Of a stretch of 64,000 nt of DNA, positions 56,205 to 64,000 are shown in pieces. The DNA lies in assembly GCA_021108375.1 (NCBI GenBank), contig JAIORA010000048.1, forward strand, positions 62,001 through 126,000, given 5' to 3'. The stretch comes from Anaerohalosphaeraceae bacterium (GTDB lineage Bacteria > Planctomycetota > Phycisphaerae > Sedimentisphaerales > UBA12454). The notes below the pieces were generated by a model. It had not been told where the DNA came from. It did no database searches and worked only from the letters and a program-made list of their open reading frames with translations. The position numbers and the translations under genes are program-made. Position 1 is the stretch's first letter. Each line of letters begins with the position of its first letter.

Positions 56205-57452
56205 TTACATTAAGGACGTAATAATCTTTACAATCGGCAGGAATATAGCCAGAACGATTGTTCCGACAATAGCACCGAGTACGAGAATCATAATCGGCTC
56301 AAGCAGACTCATCAGCGAAGCGACCAAAACATCGACATCTTCATCGAAATTGTTAGCGATTTTTATAAGCATTTTGTCGATATCGCCAGTCTCTTCGCCA
56401 ACATCAATCATATTCACGATAAGGCCATCAACGGTTTTGCTCTGCTTAAGAGGATTGGCAAAGGTATCGCCCTGCCGAATCGAGCTGTGTACTTTGCGGA
56501 GCATATTCGAATAAACCTCGTTGCCTGCCGTCTCTGCGGTAATGTTAATTGCTTCGAGAATCGGAACACCCGCACTGATAAGTGTACCCAGCGTTCTTGT
56601 CCAGCGGGCAACGGAAGTTTTGTAAACAAGGGTCCCGACTGCGGGCATCTTGAGATTTATCGTATCCAGTACGAGCCTGCCCGTTGTAAACTGCCTTATC
56701 CCTCTTATCATAAATACATACCCAAATGGAACTGCCAGCATCACAGCCCAGCCCCACTGAAAAGCTATCCAGTTACTGGCAGCAACCAGCCCTCTTGTAA
56801 GGCCGGGCAAATCTCCGCCGGTCATCTCAGCCAGAATGGTACTGAATTTCGGAATAACCACAATCATCAGGCCCATAACGATTGCAAAAGCCGCAAAAAG
56901 AACAACGACAGGATAAACCATTGCGCCTTTGATTTTAGCTCTAAGACGCTGTGCCTTCTCCATAAAGTCCGCCAGGCGAGCGAGAATTACATCCAGCACG
57001 CCGCCAACTTCGCCGGCAGCAACCATATTAACGAACAGCCTGTTAAATGTTCTGGGATATTTGCCCAGTGCCTCCGAAAGCGTTGAGCCGCTTTCAATAT
57101 CATCAGAGACGTAGCCGATAACGCGTTTGAATGTGCCGGGCTTTTGCTGCTCTTCGAGAATACGCAGCGACCGAAGGATCGGCAAACCTGCATCCTGCAA
57201 CGTCGAAAGCTGGCGGGCAAACTGTGTCAACAGCTTGATTCTCACCTTGCCTCCAGAGCCTCGACGAGAACGAACACGCGTAGCGGTTGCGCCTTTCTTC
57301 TGTCGGATGCCGCCTTTAGCCTTGGGGGGCTTGGTCGGATAATAGCCCATATTACGAATCTTGCTCAGGGCCTCTTCACCGCTTAAGGCCTCTACATTAC
57401 CTTTTACTTCCTGGCCGTTTGAATCCAGAGCTTCGTATTGAAAAACCGGCAT
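56205..57452 (-). CDS. gspF: GspF/PilC-type inner-membrane platform protein
   Basis: 415 residues. N-terminal PVFQYEALDSNGQEVKGNVE, basic linker (QKKGATATRVRSRRGSGGKV), then two GspF domains (IKLLTQFARQLSTLQDAGLP; RWTRTLGTLISAGVPILEAI) separated by membrane helices, and the last helix SLLEPIMILVLGAIVGTIVL. It anchors the ATPase to the membrane in T2SS and type IV pili. Length and order match. Confidence 0.95.
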   Translation of the reverse strand: MPVFQYEALDSNGQEVKGNVEALSGEEALSKIRNMGYYPTKPPKAKGGIRQKKGATATRVRSRRGSGGKVRIKLLTQFARQLSTLQDAGLPILRSLRILEEQQKPGTFKRVIGYVSDDIESGSTLSEALGKYPRTFNRLFVNMVAAGEVGGVLDVILARLADFMEKAQRLRAKIKGAMVYPVVVLFAAFAIVMGLMIVVIPKFSTILAEMTGGDLPGLTRGLVAASNWIAFQWGWAVMLAVPFGYVFMIRGIRQFTTGRLVLDTINLKMPAVGTLVYKTSVARWTRTLGTLISAGVPILEAINITAETAGNEVYSNMLRKVHSSIRQGDTFANPLKQSKTVDGLIVNMIDVGEETGDIDKMLIKIANNFDEDVDVLVASLMSLLEPIMILVLGAIVGTIVLAIFLPIVKIITSLM

Positions 57453-57534
57453 CTTATTACCCTTTCAACTACTTCCTGTATCAATTAGTCTCAGCCCAAA
57501 GGCCGAATCCTAAACTCATAACTCATAACTATTT

Positions 57535-59292
57535 CTACTGTTCCTCAGCGATTGTTTCTTTAACCACTTCCTCTATCGTTGTGATTCCGTCATATATCGC
57601 GTGCAGCCCCTTTTCGCGGAGAAGTCTCATTCCGGTCTTTTTCGCTGCCGACCGAAGCACATTAGTCGAGGCGTGGTTCATAACCAATTCTCGCATCTCA
57701 TCGTTAAAACTCATTATCTCATAAATGCCAAGCCTGCCGCGATAACCGGTATTATTGCACTGGTCGCAGCCCTTGCCGTAATAAAACGACTTGCCCTTAA
57801 CATCATCGAGGGTAAGGCCTAACTCCATCAACTGCTCTTCGCCAGGCTCGTAAGGCTCTTTGCAATTTGCACATATCTTTCTCACTAAACGCTGAGCAAC
57901 AACACCTTCCACCGTTGCGGTTATAAGGAACGGCTCAAGTCCCAAATCCAAAAGCCTCGCGACAACACTGGGAGCATCGTTTGTATGCAGCGTTGTGAAA
58001 ACCAGATGGCCCGTAAGCGATGCCTGCGCAGCAATCTCAGCGGTTTCAAGGTCTCGAATTTCACCAACTAAGATAACATCCGGGTCCTGACGCAAAATCG
58101 ACCTGAGACACTTGGCAAAGGTCAGCCCAATCTCCGGCTGCATCTGCACCTGGATAAGGCCGTCAATATCATATTCGACCGGGTCTTCGGTCGTAATCAG
58201 CTTCCTGTCAATAGTGTTTAGCTCTTTCAGTGCCGAGTACAGCGTTGTGGTTTTGCCGCTGCCGGTAGGCCCGGTTACAATAACGACACCGTTTGGCCTG
58301 CGAATAAGCTGGCTAACGATACCGATATCTTCCGCGTCAAGCCCAAGGTTTTCGAGCTTTAAATCGACCTGGCTTCTGTCAAGAACACGAAGCACAACGC
58401 TTTCGCCGAACATTGTCGGCAATATACTCACACGCAAATCAACCTGATGCCCCTGCACCGTCAATGGGATACGACCATCCTGCGGCAGACGACGCTCAGC
58501 AATATCGAGGTTGGCCATAACTTTGATTCGAGAGCTAAGCGCCACCGAAATATGCCTTGGCGGAGGAACCATCTCGTACAAAACACCATCTATCCGATAA
58601 CGCATTTTGAATTCTTCCTCGAAAGGCTCAAAATGAATATCGGATGCCTTATCACGAATCGCCTGAAGCAAAACAAGATTGAGAAGTTTCCTTACAGGAT
58701 TGGAATCGGCAAGCTCCTGAAGCTCATCAAGGTCGATACTCTGGTCTCTGCCCTGAAATTCTGAAAGAAAATCATCCCCTTCAAGCGCGCCGATAAGGTC
58801 GTTAATACTCTCGTCGTCTTCCGAATAATATCTTTCAAGCAATTCACTGATATCGCTCGGCATCGCAACCTTGGCATTAACAGTAAAGCCCATCAAGGTA
58901 GTCAAATCATCGGTTGCCTTAAAATTATCAGGGCTGTCAATAGCAATCGTCATAGTCTTTTTATCTTTGTCATACTCAATCGGAACTGCGCGATAAGTGG
59001 TTGCCATCTGCGATGAAACCTGCTCGATTATCTCTTTTGAAATTTCCGCACCAGCCAAATCCACAAATTCCATCCCCCTCTGAGCGGCAAGAGCTACCCT
59101 GAGCTGCTTTTCGTCTATGAAGCCAAGCTCAACCATTATCTCGCCTATCAGTTTTTTCTCTGCGCTTTTGCCCTGAACAGAAAGACACTGATGAACTTTT
59201 TCTCTGGTAAGAATCCCCATCTTAATAAGGATTCTTCCGAGATGCCTGCCCCGCAACTGCTCAATCGGAACATTTCTTTTAGCCATTTTCAA
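57535..59292 (-). CDS. gspE: GspE/PilB-type secretion ATPase (1)
   Basis: 585 residues. An N-terminal MshEN-like domain (GRHLGRILIKMGILTREKV, then LIGEIMVELGFIDEKQLRVA) precedes T2SSE: Walker A GPTGSGKTTT (341-350), Asp box, Walker B ILVGEIRDLE (408-417), His box TGHLVFTTLHTNDAPS, and a Zn site CANC..CDQC. It powers pseudopilus assembly. MshEN domains of this type often bind c-di-GMP. Directly upstream of gspF. Confidence 0.95.
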   Translation of the reverse strand: MKMAKRNVPIEQLRGRHLGRILIKMGILTREKVHQCLSVQGKSAEKKLIGEIMVELGFIDEKQLRVALAAQRGMEFVDLAGAEISKEIIEQVSSQMATTYRAVPIEYDKDKKTMTIAIDSPDNFKATDDLTTLMGFTVNAKVAMPSDISELLERYYSEDDESINDLIGALEGDDFLSEFQGRDQSIDLDELQELADSNPVRKLLNLVLLQAIRDKASDIHFEPFEEEFKMRYRIDGVLYEMVPPPRHISVALSSRIKVMANLDIAERRLPQDGRIPLTVQGHQVDLRVSILPTMFGESVVLRVLDRSQVDLKLENLGLDAEDIGIVSQLIRRPNGVVIVTGPTGSGKTTTLYSALKELNTIDRKLITTEDPVEYDIDGLIQVQMQPEIGLTFAKCLRSILRQDPDVILVGEIRDLETAEIAAQASLTGHLVFTTLHTNDAPSVVARLLDLGLEPFLITATVEGVVAQRLVRKICANCKEPYEPGEEQLMELGLTLDDVKGKSFYYGKGCDQCNNTGYRGRLGIYEIMSFNDEMRELVMNHASTNVLRSAAKKTGMRLLREKGLHAIYDGITTIEEVVKETIAEEQ

Positions 59293-59713
59293 ACTCCATC
59301 TCTAAATTAGAAATCATACACCTTGTAACTTAGATTTCTCTCTCTAATATACTATACGCACATAAACTCATATAAAAAAGGAAATTATGCGTAAGACATC
59401 TGGTTTTTGCACTTTCTCAGACAAATTAAGTCCTTAATTGTTCTGTTGATATATACTAAATCGGCAAAATAAGTATGCTGCTGAAGGTATTTAAGGACTT
59501 AAGGAACAACAACTAAAGGTCTTTGTTGCGAATGACCGGGAAACAATCAAATAACAGGACAAAAAGAAGCGGAATATCAACGATTCTCATTTGACTTTCA
59601 GAGCATTTTTATAAGACATTGCCATTTAGCCCTGCCTTTCCAAAGGCCGGGTCATTTCGATGTTGAATGTTAAACGTTCGATTGTTCGATGTTTTCGTTT
59701 TTCGTCATTCCCC
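59293..59713. other. gap between pilT and gspE, regulatory candidate
   Basis: No gene. It has a perfect 12-bp inverted repeat TTAAGTCCTTAA (59426-59437) and TTAAGGACTTAA (59491-59502) 53 bp apart, and a hairpin repeat CATTTAGCCCTGCC..AAGGCCGGGTCATTTC near 59625. These lie where the promoter for the gspE-gspK operon would be. Confidence 0.55.
59426..59502 (-). promoter_or_regulatory. 12-bp inverted repeat upstream of the gspE operon
   Basis: TTAAGTCCTTAA and TTAAGGACTTAA face each other with a 53-bp spacer containing AT-rich ATATATACTAAATC. Either a regulator-binding pair or an mRNA stem in the leader of the gspE operon. Confidence 0.5.
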
Positions 59714-60853
59714 TTACTGGTCCGAATCCCCCAGTACCGGCCCTAAGTTGTCAAGCTGCCTGCGCATATCCTCGTTTCTTCCTCCCAATTTCTCCTCGGC
59801 TTTTTCAAGACACGCAGCCGGCTGTCTTGCCTTGTCGAGCATTTCTTCCAGCGATATCTTGTCAGCGTCATACAATTTCCAGAGATGGTCATCAAGTAGC
59901 TGCATACCAAGGCTTTTACCCGTCTGAATACTTGATTCTATACGATACGTCTTGTTTTCCCGTATAAGGTTAGCAATTGCCGGCGTAACAACCATAAATT
60001 CATAGGCCGCCACACGGCCTTTACCGGTTTTAAGCGGACAAAGCGCCTGGCTGAGAACCGCTATCAGATTAGTACTGAGCTGTACACGAATCTGCTCCTG
60101 CTGGTCAACGGGAAAGGCATCTATTATTCGGCTTATCGTCCCCTGGCAACCTGTGGTATGCAGAGTTCCGAAGACAAGGTGTCCGGTTTCAGCAGCACTT
60201 ACCGCATTTTCCATTGTCTCAAGGTCGCGAAGCTCACCGACCAAAATTACATCAGGGTCCTGACGCAGCGCCCTTCTCAAAGCCTCAGCAAATGTCGGCA
60301 CATCAAGCCCGACTTCCCTCTGATTTATAATGGATTTTTTGTGCTGATGATAATACTCAATAGGCTCTTCAACGGTAATGATATGCCTATCAAGATTTTC
60401 ATTGATATAATTAATCATACTGGCCAGCGTAGTGGTCTTGCCGCTGCCGGTAGGGCCGGTAACAAGAAAAAGTCCTCTCGGTCGCCTGCACAATGCGGCG
60501 CAAACTTTCGGCAAACCAATCTTCTGAAACGAAAGCAGTTCAGTGGGTATCAGCCTTAATACCATCGTGATATTACTTTTTTGCCGGAAAATTGCTGTAC
60601 GAAACCTGCCCGCATCACCGAACGCGAAACCAAAGTCCGTTCCGCCGTGCTCCTGCAATTCCTGCTGATTCTTTTCGGGCGTAATACTCTTCATCAGGCT
60701 CGTTGTATCTTCCGGGCCGAGAATTTTAGTCTCAAGCGCCCTCAATCTGCCGTGTATCCTGAGTATCGGCGGCCTGCCAACGGTCAAATGAAGGTCCGAA
60801 CCGCCCATCTTGATACAAGCCTCTAACAGTCTGTCAATATGTACCGTAGCCAT
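59714..60853 (-). CDS. pilT: PilT-type retraction ATPase
   Basis: 379 residues. N-terminal MGGSDLHLTVGRPPILRIHG, Walker A GPTGSGKTTT (133-142), Walker B ILVGELRDLE, His box TGHLVFGTLHTTGCQGT; the Glu in IITVEEPIEY. No zinc site, as usual for PilT. PilT depolymerises type IV pili, so this machine is pilus-like as well as T2SS-like. PilT-like residues AIRE/Asp box are present. Confidence 0.93.
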   Translation of the reverse strand: MATVHIDRLLEACIKMGGSDLHLTVGRPPILRIHGRLRALETKILGPEDTTSLMKSITPEKNQQELQEHGGTDFGFAFGDAGRFRTAIFRQKSNITMVLRLIPTELLSFQKIGLPKVCAALCRRPRGLFLVTGPTGSGKTTTLASMINYINENLDRHIITVEEPIEYYHQHKKSIINQREVGLDVPTFAEALRRALRQDPDVILVGELRDLETMENAVSAAETGHLVFGTLHTTGCQGTISRIIDAFPVDQQEQIRVQLSTNLIAVLSQALCPLKTGKGRVAAYEFMVVTPAIANLIRENKTYRIESSIQTGKSLGMQLLDDHLWKLYDADKISLEEMLDKARQPAACLEKAEEKLGGRNEDMRRQLDNLGPVLGDSDQ

Positions 60854-61360
60854 CTGCGTTTTCCATTAACTATAATAACAATTTTAAATTAACCGCCTTC
60901 GACGGGTTTTCTGCCTCCACATTTCCTATCTCACCCGCACCGCCATTAGCCCGTAGGTCTTGCCCTGCGGGTTGTTGCATATTTCCTATCTCGCTCGCAT
61001 CGCCGTTTAGCCCCGGTATCACTATGCCGGGGTTGCTTTTCATTTAGCCCTGCCATTACTACGGCAGGGTTTCTTCGCAAGGGTTACCGCATTCCCACCG
61101 ACCTTGTCATTGCGAGGCCGATAGGCCGGGCAATCTCAACCCGCACACACATAACCCCTTCGGGGTTAAATATAATAGCCCCGTGTGAGCGAAGCGAAAC
61201 TCGGGGTAAAAGAAACATTCCTAAACCCACCAACCCCATAGGGGTTGAATAACCATATTTTTGTCATACCCGCGAAAGCGGGTATCTATTTTTTATACTT
61301 TTTTAAATCAGTGCAATCTGCGTAATCAGTGTTTAAATAATCCGTATCTGAAATTTTCTG
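60854..61360. other. densest dispersed-repeat segment of the window
   Basis: No gene. In order (reverse orientation relative to others): CATTAGCCCGTAGGTCTTGC-CCTGCGGG; ATCGCCGTTTAGCCCCGGTA-TCACTATGCCGGGG; ATTTAGCCCTGCCATTACTA-CGGCAGGG; GTCATTGCGAGGCCGATAGG-CCGGGCAATCTC; ACCCCTTCGGGGTTAAATAT; GCCCCGTGTGAGCGAAGCGA-AACTCGGGG; CCAACCCCATAGGGGTTGAA; CATACCCGCGAAAGCGGGTA-TCTATTTTT; CAGTGCAATCTGCGTAATCA. Eight or more independent hairpins in 400 bp. Confidence 0.75.
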
Positions 61361-63073
61361 CTATTCAAGCATAAGTCCTTCTGCCTGCGAATGCCTTGAA
61401 ACCTCCTCAGGCGTTGTAATGCCCTTGAAAACTTTATCTCTGCCATCCATCAAAAGCGTTTTCATTCCGCCGGCGACAGCAACTTTACGCAACTCCGATG
61501 CCGGTGCTCTGGCAAAAGCAAGCTCGCGAATTTCATTATTCATCTCAAGTATTTCAAAAATACCCAATCGGCCTTTATAGCCGCTGCCTCCGCACTTAGT
61601 ACAGCCGGCACCTTTATAAAGCGGATACTTTCTTATATCATCCGGATTTATATTAAGCAGCCTCAGATAATGCGGGTCGGGGTGTTCGTCAAGCACTTTG
61701 CACGCCGGGCATATTTTCCTTATAAGTCGCTGCGCAAGAATCGCCTGAATGGAACTTGCCACAAGAAACGGCTTTACGCCCATATCAATTAAACGTGTAA
61801 TAGCACTTGGTGCGTCGTTGGTGTGAAGAGTGCTAAAAACCAAATGGCCTGTAAGAGCCGCCTGAATAGCAATATCGGCAACCTGCGAATCTCGAATTTC
61901 ACCAACGAGTATAATATTCGGAGCCTGACGCAGCATAGAACGCAGGATTTTTTCGAAGGACAACCCGATGTCGTGCCTGACCTGGCACTGGTTTATGCCG
62001 GTAACATTATACTCAACAGGGTCTTCTGCTGTAATAATTTTCTTGTCCGGCTGGTTCAACTCCTTAAGAGCCGAGTAAAGCGTCGTACTTTTACCACTAC
62101 CCGTCGGGCCGGTAACGAGAAAAATGCCGTTAGGCCTTTTAATTATCTTCAAAAACTTCTGGTGGTCTTCGTCGCCCAATCCGAGTGCCTGAATGCCGAT
62201 ATTAATTGATTCGGGTTCAAGAATACGAAGCACGATACTTTCGCCGTGATAGCCCGGCAGTGCCGAAACTCGAAAATCTATTTTGCTTTTATCGATTTCA
62301 CGCTGAATTCTGCCATCCTGCGGCAGTCTGCGCTCGGATATATCCATACCCGACATAATTTTGAGCCTGGCCATTACAGATGCCTGCATATTCTTAGGAA
62401 TGCTGTCCCTTTGAGAACAAACGCCGTCAACACGATAACGAATCCGGATTCGGTCGGACATCGGCTCGATATGAATATCACTGGCCCCAATGTGGACAGC
62501 TTCGTCTATCATAAGGTTCACCAGCCTGATAATCGGGCCTTCGTCATCCTCGCTGGCAGATTCGGCCTTGCGAATTTCAGCTTCTAAGGAATGACCTTCT
62601 TCTTCAAGCTCAGCCGCGGTGGCATCGATACTGCTTCGCACATCATCGAGATTGCGGTCGATGAAGGCACGGATTTTCGTCTTACTCCCAACGCTGCAAT
62701 CAATTTCGCTGTTAAGCCGAAACCGCAGAACATCAAGCATATCCAAATCCAGAGGTTCGTTGGTCAAAAGCTGTATTCTGCCATTTTTCTCACCGAGCGG
62801 AACAACACAGTACTTTTGAATAACATCTTCCGGCACAAGAGCCATCGTACTCTTGGAAATCGGGTGTTTATCGAGGTTAACATAGGGCATACCCAACTGG
62901 TGAGCAAGAGCCTTACAGATATTATCTTCAGAAACCAGACCAAGCTCCACGAGAGTCTCGCCGAGCCTTCTGTGGCTTTCTTGGGCAGTTTTCAGCGTCT
63001 CGATGAGCGATTGCTTATCGATAAGTCCGCTTTTATACAGTATTTCGCCTAATTTTCGTCGTTTTTTTGACAT
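61361..63073 (-). CDS. GspE/PilB-type secretion ATPase (2)
   Basis: 570 residues. MshEN motifs seen twice: RRKLGEILYKSGLIDKQSLI and RRLGETLVELGLVSEDNICK. T2SSE: Walker A GPTGSGKSTT (322-331), Walker B ILVGEIRDSQ, His box TGHLVFSTLHTNDAPS, zinc CPACK..CTKCG. It is a second assembly ATPase alongside gspE, perhaps a PilB for a distinct pilus. It is separated from pilT by the 507-bp repeat-rich gap. Confidence 0.93.
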   Translation of the reverse strand: MSKKRRKLGEILYKSGLIDKQSLIETLKTAQESHRRLGETLVELGLVSEDNICKALAHQLGMPYVNLDKHPISKSTMALVPEDVIQKYCVVPLGEKNGRIQLLTNEPLDLDMLDVLRFRLNSEIDCSVGSKTKIRAFIDRNLDDVRSSIDATAAELEEEGHSLEAEIRKAESASEDDEGPIIRLVNLMIDEAVHIGASDIHIEPMSDRIRIRYRVDGVCSQRDSIPKNMQASVMARLKIMSGMDISERRLPQDGRIQREIDKSKIDFRVSALPGYHGESIVLRILEPESINIGIQALGLGDEDHQKFLKIIKRPNGIFLVTGPTGSGKSTTLYSALKELNQPDKKIITAEDPVEYNVTGINQCQVRHDIGLSFEKILRSMLRQAPNIILVGEIRDSQVADIAIQAALTGHLVFSTLHTNDAPSAITRLIDMGVKPFLVASSIQAILAQRLIRKICPACKVLDEHPDPHYLRLLNINPDDIRKYPLYKGAGCTKCGGSGYKGRLGIFEILEMNNEIRELAFARAPASELRKVAVAGGMKTLLMDGRDKVFKGITTPEEVSRHSQAEGLMLE

Positions 63074-63202
63074 AACTCCCTAAACTATCTAAATTAACAC
63101 TGAGCATTATAGCAATATCGGCTAAAATATCAAACTGCCCAAGCGCAATTTTAACAAAATAATTGCAATTTAGCCAGTTATAGTACGAGTGAAATCGCAC
63201 TC

Positions 63203-64000
63203 TCAGCCTGATGAAGCACTCAAACGCAATCTTAGTAAGTTAAGCGAAGTTTGTGCGGTTCTGGTCCGAATAAAATCGCGATTATTTCTACGAAAATTGA
63301 ATTCCTTTGTTTCGGTACCATTTTTCGAAGCGATGGATATATACACGAGTCCCACCGGTTTTTGCTCGTTCCCACCGCCTGGCCCGGCAATTCCGGTAAC
63401 AGCTATCGCCCAATCGGCACCTGATACAGCCCTTGCCCCATCTGCCATAGTCGAGGCAACTTCGGCGCTGACCGCTCCATATTTTTCTATTATCTCTTTA
63501 TTCACCTTGAGTTGAGTAATCTTGGCTTCGTCAGCATATGTTACCCAGCCGTAATTAAAAAACCTGCTCGCTCCCGAAACATCCGTAATCATTTTCGCGA
63601 TAAGTCCGCCGCTGCACGACTCCGCAATCGCCAGCGTCTGATTGGTACTGATAAGTTTTTCCGCCACAACGTCAGCAAGATTTTGCTCGCCGGTGCCAAA
63701 GGCAAGCTCGCCGAGAATTTCGATAAGTTTTTCTTCGTCCCGCCCCGCCATTTCCACTGCCTTTTCTCTGGATTTGCCCTTCGAGACGATATGCAGCGTT
63801 ATTACTCCCGCATCAACGGTGCAATTTATCAGCGGGTTCCTGTTTCGCTCCATCAGGTCGCCGAGCATCTCAGCAACAGTCGATTCACCAATACCAGTAC
63901 ATCGGATTTTTTTTATCACAATATATTCATCAGAGGATATTTTTTTTATCTCACCTGAGACCGTTTCCGAAAACATCCTCTTCATTTCGGAAGGAACGCC
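63203..64000 (-). CDS. cinA: CinA-family nicotinamide-nucleotide amidase, N-terminus cut by window edge
   Basis: The frame is open to the right edge: GVPSEMKRMF (63,971-64,000) is the end of the CinA MocF/MPTase-like domain (LPGVPSEMKxMF), so the ATG at 63985 is internal, not a start. The C-terminal amidase (LAIAESCSGGLIAKMITDVS; VTGIAGPGGGNEQKPVGLVY) deamidates NMN in NAD salvage. Reading to the end gives 265 residues plus the missing N-terminal domain. Confidence 0.9.
   Translation of the reverse strand, partial: GVPSEMKRMFSETVSGEIKKISSDEYIVIKKIRCTGIGESTVAEMLGDLMERNRNPLINCTVDAGVITLHIVSKGKSREKAVEMAGRDEEKLIEILGELAFGTGEQNLADVVAEKLISTNQTLAIAESCSGGLIAKMITDVSGASRFFNYGWVTYADEAKITQLKVNKEIIEKYGAVSAEVASTMADGARAVSGADWAIAVTGIAGPGGGNEQKPVGLVYISIASKNGTETKEFNFRRNNRDFIRTRTAQTSLNLLRLRLSASSG

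Noticed and set aside
63203-63985. cinA as a complete 260-residue gene starting at 63985
   Set aside because: The frame is open through 64000 and GVPSEMKRMF is an internal CinA motif; the start lies outside the window.

Overview
The window looks like chromosomal DNA of a planctomycete, most likely of the class Phycisphaerae. This is inferred from the gene content: secreted proteins ending in dockerin-like half-EF-hand repeats (GDLNEDCYVDFEDMAIL), a PEP-CTERM tail, pseudopilin-leader proteins of the DUF1559 type, a very large pseudopilin operon, a DUF1570-type lipoprotein metallopeptidase, and an Hc1-like small basic protein. No rRNA or other direct taxonomic marker is present.

Positions 1-12,840 (all minus strand) form a polysaccharide-degradation locus under a LacI-type regulator. 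It holds two paralogous giant secreted glycosidase-like proteins (one cut by the window start and too open-ended to appear as a closed ORF), a pectate-lyase-like protein, a pseudopilin-leader protein, and three secreted proteins built from an unrecognised ~200-residue domain. That domain is also inserted inside one of the two giant enzymes. The regulator gene has a textbook promoter covered by two near-palindromes 22 bp apart.

Positions 13,000-18,700 are a decayed accessory segment at a tRNA-Ser gene. It contains a broken tyrosine recombinase, fossils of IS3-type, possibly IS256-type and Rhs genes, a lipoprotein plus beta-helix/dockerin pair, and one complete IS5/IS4-type insertion sequence that landed inside a hairpin repeat. 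Hairpin repeats with variable stems but a constant GGCTAA...GATGGGAAA flank are scattered through most of the gaps between genes.

Positions 18,700-47,900 are mostly housekeeping: nrnA, ribF, an orphan LeuA regulatory-domain gene beside a fused aroD-aroE, an EF-G-like GTPase, a GntR/LacI-type regulator, a PAS/GAF histidine kinase with two related response regulators and an Hpt-like protein, an APC permease with two UspA domains, ribD-ligA-ndk, an OmpA-like lipoprotein, an HTH/membrane protein, maf with a metallopeptidase lipoprotein, AMMECR1, a DedA/YqaA protein, a UvrC-like protein, a FabZ-like dehydratase and the Hc1-like gene. tRNA-Gln and tRNA-Gly also lie here.

Positions 48,000-63,100 (minus strand) encode a type II secretion/type IV pilus-like machine: two GspE/PilB ATPases, PilT, GspF, three GspG-like pseudopilins, GspH-, GspI- and GspJ-like proteins and an unusually large GspK-like protein. 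No secretin or GspL/M/N gene is in the window. The right edge cuts a cinA gene. The secretion machine and the secreted enzymes could work together, but nothing in the sequence ties them directly.
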